NCBI RefSeq assembly: GCF_040359615.1
Contig: NZ_CP132942.1
Span: 3,658,001-3,722,000 of the forward strand
Direction of reading: 5' to 3'
Source of the DNA: Tunturibacter psychrotolerans
Lineage (GTDB): Bacteria; Acidobacteriota; Terriglobia; Terriglobales; Acidobacteriaceae
DNA length: 64,000 nt
The position numbers were made by a program, and so were the translations under genes. The notes below the pieces were generated by a model that saw nothing but the letters and a program-made list of their open reading frames with translations, ran no database searches and was not told where the DNA came from. Shown one piece after another: positions 35,101 to 43,689 of this stretch (its first letter is position 1; each line of letters starts with the position of its first letter).

Positions 35101-38098
35101 CGCCTTCCTCTCCACCTTCACCGGCACCTGCACCAACTGCTGGCTAGGCGTGCAGTTCACCCCGTCGGCCCCCGGCACTCAAACCGCCGCCGTCACACTC
35201 ACCTCCTCCGCCTCTGGCACGCCATCCCCCCTCGCTCTCACCGGCACAGGCATAGCTCTCTCCGGACTCATACTCGCGCCCACCACGCAAGACTTCGGCA
35301 CCGTCCCGGTCCATAGCACCAGCGCCCCCTCGCTCTTCACCGTTACCAACCTCACCACCGCCGCCGTCAACCTCACCGCCCCCATCTCCACCGGCGACTT
35401 CGCCCTCAGCACCGCCCCCACCGGCGGCTCCGCCTGCAGCGGCCCACTCGCACCCAACGCCTCCTGCTTCTTCAACGTCAACTTCTCCCCCACCGCCACC
35501 GGCGCGCGCACCGGCACCTTCACCCTCCAGGCCTCCACCGGCCCCATCACCGCCACCCTCACCGGCTTCGGCTCGCCCGACCCCGGCCTCTCCCTCAACC
35601 CAACCGCACTCATCTTCAACAACGTCCCCGGCCTCTCCTCCACGCAACAAAACATCATCCTCACCAACACCGGCACCGCCACCCTCCAGATCGCCACTCC
35701 CACCAATACCACCGCCAGCTTCAGCTCCACCAACAACTGCACCAACCTCGCCCCCGCCGCAGCCTGCACCATCACGGTCAACTTCGTCCCCACCAACGCC
35801 ACCGTCACCGACACCCTCCAGATCCCCGTCACCAGCTCCGCCACCGGCCCAACCACCTACACCGTCCCGCTCTCCGGCGCCTACACCACCGAGAGCGCCG
35901 GCCTTCAGATCCTCCCCAACCAGGCCAACTACGGCTCCGCCCCCACCAGCACTCTCGGTGCAACCCGTCAGTTCACCATCACCAACCTCACCGCCAAATC
36001 TCTCGCCCTCGACATCGCGCTCCCCCGCCAGTTCCTCCTCAGCGGCCCCGCCTGCGCCGCCCTCGCCCCCAACGCCTCCTGCAACTTCAACGTCACCTTC
36101 CTCCCCCTCACCAACGGTGATATCACCGGCACCCTCTTCGCCCAGGCCACTCCCACCGACGGCTCCTCCACCCTCAACGGCCTCGGTTTTGTCGAAGGCT
36201 TCGGCATCGGCTCCGCCATCCTCACCATCTCCGGCAACATCATCCCCGGCCAGACAGTCCTCGACTTCGGCCAGGTCTCCTCCGGCCAAAGCACCACCCA
36301 AACCGTCACCCTCACCAACACCGGCACAGCTTCACTAACCATCCGCCGCCTCACCAGCCAGTGGCCCTTCCTCATCGCCGCCACCAACTGCGTCAACACC
36401 CTGGCCGCCAACCAAAGCTGCGCCACCACCCTCGCCTACACCCCCATCAACCAAACCGCCAACACCCCCGGCCCCGCCGCCCCAGACTCCGGCACCCTCA
36501 TCATTGAAAGCGACGCTCTCAGCGCCCCCGATCTCCTCACCCTCACCGGCCGAGCCGCCCCAATCACCGTAGCCGCGCCCAGTAACGCCGCCCCGCTAGT
36601 CTCCTACGCCCTCTCGCAAAGCTCCCTCACCTTCGGTCCCACCCAGGTCGGCGACGCCACCGAAACCCAAACCGTCACGCTCTCCAACACCGGCACCACC
36701 ACCCTCCACATCCAACCCATCCACTTCATACCGGATTTCACCGTCCAATCCGCCTGCGCCACCCTCATCCCCGCGCAGAGCTGCACCATCATCATCGCCT
36801 TCGCACCACAGCCGGTCGCCACCAACACCACCACCAACCGCATCTCCGCCATAGAAATCGTCTCCGACTCCAGCACCGCACTCGAGTTCATCAGCCTGCT
36901 CGGTATCGCTACCCCATCCCCCATCACCGTCACCCCCATCTCACTCGACTTCGGCTCCGTCCAACTCGGCAGCAGCGCCACCCTTCCGGTCCAGATCACC
37001 AACATCAGCGCCACCCCAGCCGTCTTCTTCGGCCTCAGCGCCAGCCCAAACTACACCGTGGCCAGCGACTGCCCCAGCACCGGAGGCTCCCTCGCCCCCT
37101 CCACCAGCTGCACTGCCCAAGTCACCTTCACCCCCACCCAAACCGGCGCACACAGCGGCCTGTTCAGTGTCGCTTCCTCTCTCACCCAACTGCCCATCAA
37201 CGTCAGTCTTCAGGGCACTGGCATCCAATCCCACCTGCAAGCCGTCCCCACCACCCTCAACTTCGGCAGCATCGCCATCGGAGCCTCCGCCGCCCAAACC
37301 CTCATCCTCACCAACACCGGCACCGCTCCACTCACCAACCTCGCCCTCACCATCACCGGCGACTACGCCATCACCGTCCCCTGCACCTCCACCACGCTCG
37401 CCCCCGGCAACAGCTGCAAGATCACCGTCACCTTCGCCCCCAGCGCCCTCGGCCCGCGCAACGGAGTCATCACCTCCACCGACCCGAACACTGGCCTCCA
37501 AAACCTCAACATCCCCCTCACCGGCACCGGCGTCCCCAACGGCACCTTCACCCTCACCGTCAACGGAGGCCCCACCGCCACCCTCACCATCCCCAGCGAG
37601 CAAGCCGCCGACTACACCCTCACGCTCACCCCACAATCCAACTACAGCGGCACCGTCGTCCTCAACTGCACCCCCGTCACCCCCGGCCCCTACGCCACCT
37701 GCTCGCTGCTCCCTTCCAGAATCAACCTCAACGGCGCCGCACAAAACTCCATCGCCAACCTCAACACCGTAGCCGACGTCGCACCCACCACCTCACAAAA
37801 CACCCACACGACACACAACCGCACCCTCCTCTGTCTCCTGCCCCTATCCTTCCTCTTCTTCTGGAAATCAAAATCAAGCAGCCCGCAAAAATCCCACCCC
37901 ACACGCCTGCTCTTATTCGCAATCCTCCTCACCCTACCCGCGCTCTGGATCTCCGGCTGCGGCCGCGGAGGCACCGACCCCAACCTCCGCTTCACCCCAC
38001 CCGGCACTTACCAATATCAAGTCACCGCCACCTCCACCACCGGTGTCGAACTCACCCAGACAGTCACCCTCAACCTAATCGTCACAGCCGGCCATTAA
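32177..38098 (+). CDS. Giant exported protein with repeated ASH/choice-of-anchor-D domains
   Basis: A 1973-residue exported protein. It has a signal peptide (about 1-31), then a propeller-like part (about 40-480) with SBBP-type phrases such as DPAGNLYITGTT. Next come at least ten Ig-like ASH (choice-of-anchor D) domains of about 100-115 residues, each with a L-x-F-G-x-V start, NTG-T/NxG and a C-x-x-x-L-x-P-x-x-x-C-x pair. The C-terminal 150 residues contain a hydrophobic helix (LLCLLPLSFLFFW), a charged KSKSSSPQKSHP stretch, a second helix and a GCG site, then a final beta segment. Such proteins are surface or periplasmic adhesion/structural proteins; a ligand cannot be named. Very high GC and Thr/Pro/Ala content. 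Confidence 0.8.
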   Translation: MKTPLSLRRTVAGLCGFIALLLIASLPLAAQLTGPQQLLFTGLLGSSNPDPSNARSAQFNAIQSDSAGNLYLLLDQGDGIRLLKTDASATNILAQTHLGSTGDIGLAMATDPAGNLYITGTTTSGILTTTSGAAFPNAADTSINSFIGKFDQNLNPIFLTYAGSPRTAASAIAATSDAVFLTGSIFGSALPVTPSGIIQSPASGSLQNGFVEKFNTTGTTLLYATYLSGQNGNTAPAAIAADPSDNAYIAGYTTSTGYPTLSAIIPDILTTTSGFLTKLTPAGDGIVFSTFIPGPGISSLAIDPVAQNLLLTGSIAPGQFPIASVSSPLVNTNYQTLLRLSLDGSTLLTSELLAPGTQSSVTPAPSGAAWVSATGNNPAWLLPLTALSTIGNSYALRITQQNTIDQTIRLGGIPTTNLAFASAPVILTSLTVDALGQPTFAGSASPTASSSLLATETYDLPLLNTPTAALPSTLRSAALPTGSCTGSLCAGSAAYLAKLNPTTAAPSLALSTDDSPNLTLRNLGSSTATNLQLTATNFTLATDCPTTLAPSADCNIALTSTSTNPGTVTAQASNATAQTVTLPATTATPNAIVFSPRELDFGIQTATSPIATRTITVTNLSNTPQTFPSQLGSNQSTPYIFAESSSDCPAATGNTKTLAANATCHITLSFTPSSSSANDGFAQIPWTIGTDSALLTAYSQTTDLNLSATEIDFGTQFGTGSDASPTLPRYLYISNNSANAVTHTPVTLAAPFTLTDHCPTTLEPHTVCQLEITYNSPVAPSADSTTLTLDEGLTVLITGATHPQPTGIGQSANPNLTVTPATISFPNAVLVTSTSSTTQTVTIDNIGAVPFPLALTLTGDFTDATDCAATLAGNATCTVVLTFAPSQPGTRQGLLSVTAGSSSPSYVTLSGTGTAIVTAPNNTLAFGNVLVGQPSVQWYKVNAPFSTLTATTSAPDFKAILVEDIGFGHGQPPTSAFLSTFTGTCTNCWLGVQFTPSAPGTQTAAVTLTSSASGTPSPLALTGTGIALSGLILAPTTQDFGTVPVHSTSAPSLFTVTNLTTAAVNLTAPISTGDFALSTAPTGGSACSGPLAPNASCFFNVNFSPTATGARTGTFTLQASTGPITATLTGFGSPDPGLSLNPTALIFNNVPGLSSTQQNIILTNTGTATLQIATPTNTTASFSSTNNCTNLAPAAACTITVNFVPTNATVTDTLQIPVTSSATGPTTYTVPLSGAYTTESAGLQILPNQANYGSAPTSTLGATRQFTITNLTAKSLALDIALPRQFLLSGPACAALAPNASCNFNVTFLPLTNGDITGTLFAQATPTDGSSTLNGLGFVEGFGIGSAILTISGNIIPGQTVLDFGQVSSGQSTTQTVTLTNTGTASLTIRRLTSQWPFLIAATNCVNTLAANQSCATTLAYTPINQTANTPGPAAPDSGTLIIESDALSAPDLLTLTGRAAPITVAAPSNAAPLVSYALSQSSLTFGPTQVGDATETQTVTLSNTGTTTLHIQPIHFIPDFTVQSACATLIPAQSCTIIIAFAPQPVATNTTTNRISAIEIVSDSSTALEFISLLGIATPSPITVTPISLDFGSVQLGSSATLPVQITNISATPAVFFGLSASPNYTVASDCPSTGGSLAPSTSCTAQVTFTPTQTGAHSGLFSVASSLTQLPINVSLQGTGIQSHLQAVPTTLNFGSIAIGASAAQTLILTNTGTAPLTNLALTITGDYAITVPCTSTTLAPGNSCKITVTFAPSALGPRNGVITSTDPNTGLQNLNIPLTGTGVPNGTFTLTVNGGPTATLTIPSEQAADYTLTLTPQSNYSGTVVLNCTPVTPGPYATCSLLPSRINLNGAAQNSIANLNTVADVAPTTSQNTHTTHNRTLLCLLPLSFLFFWKSKSSSPQKSHPTRLLLFAILLTLPALWISGCGRGGTDPNLRFTPPGTYQYQVTATSTTGVELTQTVTLNLIVTAGH

Positions 38099-38156
38099 GC
38101 GGAACAATTATTTTGTAACCGTTACAGTTTCTTTTGTATTTGCAGTTGCAGTTGCC

Positions 38157-38199
38157 GTTGCCTTTCTAGTCGTCATCCCCGAAGGGGATCTGCTGTCGC
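38157..38199. repeat. 43-base intergenic repeat, copy 2
   Basis: Matches 28845-28887. The hairpin core ATCCCC-GAA-GGGGAT (38175-38189) has complementary arms, while copy 1 has GGGAT/ATCCC with a changed loop. It overlaps the stop codon of the next minus-strand gene. Confidence 0.65.
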
Positions 38200-39099
38200 C
38201 CCTCCGACCTCATCAGCCAAAGCGACACCATACCGCACCTTGGGCGCCCCCTCCGCCACCAGCAGCACCGCACCGGCATACAGCAACGTATCCCAAACGT
38301 AGTTCGCCCCCTCCAACACCGCAGGTACCCCAGACGCCATCAGCAAAATCGGTAGATAAAGAAAAACCGTAAGCAGCGTCATCACCAAACCCACCACCGC
38401 TGCCCCATCGCGGCAATATCTCCGAATCAATATCGCCACTCCACCCCCAATACAAACCAGCCCAGTCAGCAGCGCCCAAACATGCGGCCCAGGCACCCAC
38501 GACGGCGTCAGCTTTTCCAACGGAACCCCTGGCGCAAACTGCGGAAAAAGTATCAACTCCACCCCATACACCATCAGCACAACACCAAAAACCACCCGCC
38601 CAACCCACACCGCTACATTCTCGCCGCCATCCCGCGACCACAAAAATCCCGCAAGCGCCAGCGCACCCGCACCAAAACTAAGATCCCGCAACGCCACATT
38701 CCAGATGAATCTATCGTGCATCTGCGCCACCGCATTCGGCACATGCAGCATCACCACAAACAGAAAAAACATGATCGCAAGCAGCGTCGCAGTCAGACGA
38801 ACCCGTATCCCAAGCGCCAAACTAAACGCAGCAGCAATCAACGCAAGGCCAACGAAGTAAACCCAGAACAACCGCACCGGCATCCACACCGGAACAGCCC
38901 CAATAATCACCTTGCCGAGCACCAGATGCTCCGCCCCAAACGCCGCCAACGGTGCCGCAAACAGCACCCTGCCAACGGCAACCAGTTTGTCCAGCCCTAC
39001 CGCCGTCTGCAACTCTCTTCTCGCGGCAACGAACCCAACAACAAGAGCAATCACCCCCGCAACGCAAATCCAAACATTAGTAGTCGGCGGCACAAACAC
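38173..39099 (-). CDS. Multi-pass membrane protein, DoxX-like
   Basis: A 308-residue membrane protein with about eight hydrophobic segments. Two similar halves are visible: residues about 40-165 (GRVLFAAPLAAFGAEHLV...) and 175-290 (GRVVFGVVLMVYGVELILFP...), a tandem of the DoxX/DUF-like four-helix unit. Its molecular role is unknown; DoxX relatives have been linked to redox processes. The stop overlaps an intergenic repeat. The downstream neighbour on the same strand is separated by the giant protein's end. The upstream gene (39127) is 27 bases away, so an operon is likely. Confidence 0.75.
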   Translation of the reverse strand: MFVPPTTNVWICVAGVIALVVGFVAARRELQTAVGLDKLVAVGRVLFAAPLAAFGAEHLVLGKVIIGAVPVWMPVRLFWVYFVGLALIAAAFSLALGIRVRLTATLLAIMFFLFVVMLHVPNAVAQMHDRFIWNVALRDLSFGAGALALAGFLWSRDGGENVAVWVGRVVFGVVLMVYGVELILFPQFAPGVPLEKLTPSWVPGPHVWALLTGLVCIGGGVAILIRRYCRDGAAVVGLVMTLLTVFLYLPILLMASGVPAVLEGANYVWDTLLYAGAVLLVAEGAPKVRYGVALADEVGGATADPLRG

Positions 39100-39126
39100 C
39101 TCTTCCCAATCAGAATTTATGGCGCA

Positions 39127-39855
39127 CTATCGAATCTTCTTCCAAAGCAGATCTTCGTTATTCCTGCGGTCAATCATCATGTCCACATGCCCCGCCGCAT
39201 CGCGATGAAACAACCGCCGCCCCTCAACTCCCGCACGAAAAAACATATCCGGAGACTCCGGCAAGAGCTGATACGGCTTCCCCGAGTTGCGCTGCGCATA
39301 CAACTCACTCCCCTGCCGCGTCACCGTGGCTACATTCCCCGGAGCCAGCTCGTACCTGCCCACATAATCATTCAACAGAGCCTCCGCGACCTCACCCACA
39401 GCCGGATCTTCGTAGTACCGCAACGTCTGGCTCGCAACAATCTGCCACGCCTGATTCCGATACAACCACGTGTCGGTCGAGTGATAACGTGCATGCAGCT
39501 CCCGCCCAAACACCGTCTCCACCTCATCGCAGTCATAACTCAAAATCGCAACGTTCACCGTAAGCAGCGACTTCGGACGCACCACCCGAATCGTCCCGCT
39601 GTAGCCCGCAGGCAACGGTTGCAGATCTTCCATCAGTGCAGCCTTATCCATCGCCCTGCCCTTCTCATCGAAGAACATCGCATCCTCTGCGACATACTTC
39701 TTCCAAGGCGCCTGATTACCAGGCCCAACCGCATCGTAAAGCTCTTGTGTCCGCTGAACTAGTTCCACTTCGGTAATCTTCGATATATCCACTCCACGCG
39801 CCACCGGACACACGAAGACCGCAATCACCAACGAAGCAACCAGAACTGGCTTCAT
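39127..39855 (-). CDS. Exported SnoaL/NTF2-like protein
   Basis: A 242-residue exported protein. Residues 1-22 form a Sec signal (VLVASLVIAVFVCPVARG). Residues about 28-145 have the NTF2/DUF4440-type pattern (ELVQRTQELYDAVG, KYVAEDAMFFDEKGRAMDK, DTWLYRNQAWQIVASQ). Residues about 160-240 look like the small beta-barrel domain (YVGRYELAPGNVATVTRQG) found after beta-lactamase-like or DUF4440 domains. It probably binds a small molecule in the periplasm, but no catalytic assignment is possible. It lies 27 bases upstream of the membrane protein gene. Confidence 0.75.
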   Translation of the reverse strand: MKPVLVASLVIAVFVCPVARGVDISKITEVELVQRTQELYDAVGPGNQAPWKKYVAEDAMFFDEKGRAMDKAALMEDLQPLPAGYSGTIRVVRPKSLLTVNVAILSYDCDEVETVFGRELHARYHSTDTWLYRNQAWQIVASQTLRYYEDPAVGEVAEALLNDYVGRYELAPGNVATVTRQGSELYAQRNSGKPYQLLPESPDMFFRAGVEGRRLFHRDAAGHVDMMIDRRNNEDLLWKKIR

Positions 39856-39944
39856 CTCACTCTCCTTCAGACAAACTCCGACCCACCATTCTGCACAGTA
39901 GGTACGCCACCCAAAGCTCAGAGTTCCCTCAGCAGATCAATTGC

Positions 39945-40724
39945 CTACTGTCCATAGAGCCGATACCGAACCCAGTACGTCCCATTACTCCAATCGATCC
40001 GAGTCCCATCCTTGCTTATCGTCCCCGTGATCCTGGTCCCCTGCCAGTTCGTCGTCACACCCCACTTGCCATTGAACGATCCAGTAGCTCTATCTCCCAC
40101 CTCGTTCTGCAACGTCAAATTTCCCCGCCGTTGCTGAATCGAACACTGCAGCGATCGATTCCCATTCGGATACCAGTTCCCATTCAGATTCGGCTGTCGA
40201 TACCCACCACCACCCCCACCACCACCGCCGCCGTAACACCTGGCCCAGAACGTTCCATTCGACCAATTGATCCGCCGTCCATCTCCACTAAGCGTCCCCG
40301 TCACAAACTGCCACTCCGGCGCGACGATCTGATTGTCGCCCTGGAAGTTCCCAATCGACGTACTCCCACTCTCATTCCGCAGGTTCAGGATCGGTCCATT
40401 ACTGCTGATCGAAGCCTGCTTCGAAGGGTCTCCCTGCGCGCACCACGCCCCCATAAACCCCGCCGATCCCGACGCCCCCTGCTGATTATTTCTTCTCGCC
40501 TGATCTTGCTGTTGCTGCCTCTGCTGCGGCGCATCCGGCGGCGGCCCCTGCGGAGCTTGCAAGTCCGGCGGCATCGTCGGAGCATCCGGTATTGGTGGCG
40601 CCTGCGGTATCGTAGGCATCTGCGGCGGCGCGGGCATCAGCTGAGCCTTCCCTACAGCACAGAAAACCACGCCTCCCAACAACAGATATAAAGCTGCTCT
40701 CTCAAAGCGAACTCGACTCACCAC
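39945..40724 (-). CDS. Exported Pro/Gly-rich protein with a duplicated domain
   Basis: A 259-residue exported protein. A signal peptide (residues about 7-27) is followed by a Pro-rich stretch (about 29-70), a Gln/Asn linker, a first domain (about 88-170) ending in RRINWSNGTFWARC, a ten-Gly linker, and a second domain (about 180-255) ending in TRIDWSNGTYWVRY. The two domains are clearly related and look like lipocalin-like or agglutinin-like beta modules. Function unknown. GTG 40724 follows a good GGAGGAG site. The gene is monocistronic as far as can be seen. Confidence 0.7.
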   Translation of the reverse strand: MVSRVRFERAALYLLLGGVVFCAVGKAQLMPAPPQMPTIPQAPPIPDAPTMPPDLQAPQGPPPDAPQQRQQQQDQARRNNQQGASGSAGFMGAWCAQGDPSKQASISSNGPILNLRNESGSTSIGNFQGDNQIVAPEWQFVTGTLSGDGRRINWSNGTFWARCYGGGGGGGGGGYRQPNLNGNWYPNGNRSLQCSIQQRRGNLTLQNEVGDRATGSFNGKWGVTTNWQGTRITGTISKDGTRIDWSNGTYWVRYRLYGQ

Positions 40725-40828
40725 GGCTCTCCTCCTCGCAAGAAAGCGAAGCCATTATCCACCCGAATCGTCACTCAGGAAAAGATCGCGGCTTAGGAAA
40801 AAGAGGTTCTTCCGTTGTCCCTGAGCTT

Positions 40829-41683
40829 TTACTCCGCCGTCATCACGCGAAGGTCTTCGTCAACCGTCTCTGGCCGCCGATTCGCAGCCGTAGGCAGCGA
40901 AAGCAATCGCGCAGCCAACACAGACAGCCTTTGAATCGGAACCGAAAGCTCCTCGGCCAACGTCTTCGCATCTCCGGACACCCCGCCTGCAGCCGCCAGA
41001 TACACCAGGTTCGTAATGCTTTGCAGCGGATTATTGATCCTGTGAGCCAACTCATTCGCCATCCCAGCCGCGGCACCCAGCATCGCCTGCTCCATCAGCT
41101 GTTTCTGCTGCCGCTGCTGCCTCACACCCATCGCCACAAAATCCGCCAGCACCTGCATCATCCGCACGTCGTTCCCGTCGAACGCCTCATCCCGCCCATG
41201 AGCCATAACAAAGATCGTGCCGCGAGTCTCCCCCTCATCCCACGGAAGCAGAATCCCATCGGTCACCTCAGGCGCTTCGACTCCCAACAGATCAAAGAAA
41301 CGCTGCGTCACGCGAAAAAGTTGTGGCCGTCCTCGCTCCAGGCAAACGCCGCACGCACTCGGCGAACGCGGAAGCACCGCATTCAGAAATCCCGAGTACG
41401 CCCCCGCAGTCGCGACCCAATGGTAATAATCCTCATCTCTTCCGGTGTCCTGTTGGATGCTGATACCCGAACTGTCCGCGCCGCACAACTCCACCGCCGC
41501 ATTCACTAGCTCCTGCAATATCGCATCGGGGTTGTCGATAAAGGCACGCGCTACCCGGCGCATCCCCTCCATCTGGGTCACAACGTCGCGCTCATGAAGA
41601 TGTCTCTCCGCAAACGAAGCATCCTCAACAAGGTCGATCACCTCGAGGCCCGTATCCGCCGTAATCGAATCGACCGTACTCAT
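40829..41683 (-). CDS. GAF protein with an H-box region but no ATPase domain
   Basis: A protein of about 284 residues. A GAF domain covers about 40-190 (LCGADSSGISIQQDTGRDED, RPQLFRVTQRF, GTIFVMAHG). Then comes a kinase dimerisation helix pair with ELAHRINNPLQSITNLVYLA, where the His is the usual phosphorylation site. The gene then stops: no N-, G1- or G2-box of an HATPase is present. It may act as a dimerisation or phosphotransfer partner, or be a truncated kinase. An ATG at 41785 would add 34 residues, but ATG 41683 has an AAAGGG site. Confidence 0.75.
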   Translation of the reverse strand: MSTVDSITADTGLEVIDLVEDASFAERHLHERDVVTQMEGMRRVARAFIDNPDAILQELVNAAVELCGADSSGISIQQDTGRDEDYYHWVATAGAYSGFLNAVLPRSPSACGVCLERGRPQLFRVTQRFFDLLGVEAPEVTDGILLPWDEGETRGTIFVMAHGRDEAFDGNDVRMMQVLADFVAMGVRQQRQQKQLMEQAMLGAAAGMANELAHRINNPLQSITNLVYLAAAGGVSGDAKTLAEELSVPIQRLSVLAARLLSLPTAANRRPETVDEDLRVMTAE

Positions 41684-41884
41684 CTGATAAAACCCTTTCG
41701 CCCTCTCGGCCCAACTACCTGCGCGGTCGAATCCGCAAAGAATCGAAGCCACGTCATCTCCGACTTCCGTCAGAAACCGAAGCATCCATCATACTGTTCA
41801 GGGGAGGTGTTACAGATCATAGCCCACGCCAGAAAAGAAACTCAAGAAATCTCTCTCAAACGTGGCGTATTTCCAGAACCCAAA

Positions 41885-42046
41885 AATTACGCGGCTTAAT
41901 CACCACGCCAGCCACACACCCCACCACAACGCCACCACAAAAACACCACCGCAAAAACGCGCATTTCCCCAAAACACCCCTGAAAAACCGCCCACAAAGC
42001 GCAGTTCTCCCCCAACCCACCACGCCAGCATTTTTTTCTTAAACGT
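41885..42046. other. Strand-asymmetric spacer after ribBA
   Basis: About 160 bases of the plus strand are nearly free of G runs and rich in CCACAA/CACCAC-type triplets, giving a strong G/T skew on the minus strand. No frame shows a family. Such stretches recur in genomes of this group; function unknown. Confidence 0.4.
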
Positions 42047-43192
42047 CTACCGCCGAACCGACCCTATCGAAACCGGCACCTGTTCCACGATCTCAATCCC
42101 GAACCCCTGCAGCGCCGGCACATGCGTCGGAGTATTGGTCAGCAGCCGAATCTTGTGAATCCCCAGATCCGACAGAATCTGCCCGCCCAGCCCCACCTGC
42201 CGCAGCGTTCTGTGCGCCCGGTCATCATTCCCCTCCCGAGCCCGCTGCTCCCGATGCAGCACAATCCGCGGTGGCGTCACCGCTTTATCCACGCCAAAAC
42301 CCGCGCTGCCATTGTGCAGATACACCAGCGCTCCCTTGCCTTCCTCCGCAATCATCTTCAGCGATTGATCCACCACGGCCTTGCAATCACACAGCGTCGT
42401 AGAAAAAACATCCCCCGCCAGGCAGTGTGTATGCACCCTCACCGTCACCGGCTCCTCACCGCTCACATCCCCATACACCAGCGCAATATGCGACTCTCCG
42501 CCATCCACCTCGCTCTCATATGCGATCATGCGGAACTCACCATGCGCCGTAGGCACCAGAGACTCGGCCACGCGATGAATGTACCGCTCATGCTGCAGCC
42601 GATAGCGAATCAGATCCGCCACCGTCACCATCAACAGCCCATGCTCCGCGCAGAACTTCACCAGGTCCGGCACCCGCGCCATCGTCCCATCGTCGTTCAT
42701 GATCTCGCAGATCACACCAGCGGTTACCAGCCCCGCCATCCGCGCCAGATCCACCGAAGCCTCTGTCTGCCCCGCCCTCACCAGCACGCCACCCTTCCGC
42801 GCACGCAGTGGAAACACATGCCCCGGCCGAGCCAGATCATGCGCCGTCGAGCGCGGGTCGATCGCAACCTTGATCGTATGAGCCCTGTCAGCAGCAGAGA
42901 TCCCAGTCGTAACGCCTTCCCGCGCCTCGATGCTCTCGGTGAACGCGGTCCCAAACCGAGACGTATTCTCCTGTGTCATCGGCCCCAGCCGCAGATAATC
43001 CGCACGATCTTCCGTCAGCGTCAAACAGATCAAACCCCGGCCATACTTCGCCATAAAGTTAATGGCCTCCGGCGTAACAAACTCCGCAGCCAGCGTCAGG
43101 TCGCCTTCATTCTCGCGGTCTTCATCGTCCACGACGACCACCATCCGCCCCGCCTTGAACTCCGCTACCGCCTCTGCCACGTCAGCAAACAT
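42047..43192 (-). CDS. ribBA: Bifunctional riboflavin enzyme RibBA with a diverged GTP cyclohydrolase II half
   Basis: A 381-residue protein. Residues 1-200 are an intact DHBP synthase (RibB) with [11 protein letters not shown] and the catalytic region [16 protein letters not shown]. Residues about 205-375 match GTP cyclohydrolase II, with zinc Cys in [10 protein letters not shown] and TLCDC and the end [17 protein letters not shown]. The segment that normally reads EGRGIGL, the EAN-ALG block and the following Arg are replaced by [17 protein letters not shown]. The cyclohydrolase half may therefore be inactive or altered, while the RibB half makes the four-carbon unit for riboflavin from ribulose 5-phosphate. 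The next gene upstream (43320-43547) is on the same strand. Confidence 0.9.
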   Translation of the reverse strand: MFADVAEAVAEFKAGRMVVVVDDEDRENEGDLTLAAEFVTPEAINFMAKYGRGLICLTLTEDRADYLRLGPMTQENTSRFGTAFTESIEAREGVTTGISAADRAHTIKVAIDPRSTAHDLARPGHVFPLRARKGGVLVRAGQTEASVDLARMAGLVTAGVICEIMNDDGTMARVPDLVKFCAEHGLLMVTVADLIRYRLQHERYIHRVAESLVPTAHGEFRMIAYESEVDGGESHIALVYGDVSGEEPVTVRVHTHCLAGDVFSTTLCDCKAVVDQSLKMIAEEGKGALVYLHNGSAGFGVDKAVTPPRIVLHREQRAREGNDDRAHRTLRQVGLGGQILSDLGIHKIRLLTNTPTHVPALQGFGIEIVEQVPVSIGSVRR

Positions 43193-43319
43193 AGTCCCCG
43201 CCTTCCAACTGCATCTCTTTCGACGCCTCTCATATTACGTCCGACGCAAAAAAGAAGCGCCACCCACTCGGGGCAGCGCTGTCTTTTTACAACCAAATTG
43301 CAAAATTGAAACCAAACGC

Positions 43320-43547
43320 TTACAGCGTGGACTCGATCTCGAATCCCCACGCCTCTAAAAGAGCCTCGGGAATGTACTTCGAATTCTTGTTTCTACGGGC
43401 CCACTCACGGAGCCGAGTCGAACGAATGTACTGATCGGGTGTGAGCTTGAACTCCTTCACAACCTGCTCGAACGATGTTACCGTTGGAACAACCGGCCCA
43501 ATCGGCTCAGGCTTGCCCCAGTTGGGATTTCCACGACGCTTTGCCAT
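43320..43547 (-). CDS. Small hydrophilic conserved-looking protein
   Basis: A 75-residue basic protein starting [15 protein letters not shown], ending in a helical region ([13 protein letters not shown]). It has no membrane segment and no signal peptide. It looks well-coded and has a sensible start, but I do not recognise a family by name. It is 128 bases upstream of ribBA on the same strand. Confidence 0.6.
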   Translation of the reverse strand: MAKRRGNPNWGKPEPIGPVVPTVTSFEQVVKEFKLTPDQYIRSTRLREWARRNKNSKYIPEALLEAWGFEIESTL

Positions 43548-43689
43548 GTTTTCTCAGTACCTCTTCAATATTTGATTCCGCACTTCGCGTTTTACTCTCT
43601 GGGAAATTAACGCAACCTTCATTCTAAGGCATTTACACGGCAAAAGCAAGCCGCTCCGCTACCTCCCATAAGGCATTCTTGCAGTGGTT

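Noticed and set aside
35144..36301. 385-residue Gly/Glu-rich minus-strand frame
   Set aside because: Antisense shadow of the ASH-repeat giant; low-complexity composition reflects the codon bias of the real gene.
38482..39762. 426-residue plus-strand frame
   Set aside because: It is antisense to two convincing minus-strand genes and is an Arg/His/Pro-rich shadow of high-GC codons.
42122..43309. 395-residue plus-strand frame opposite ribBA
   Set aside because: RibBA motifs are unmistakable on the other strand; this frame is Arg/His-rich shadow.
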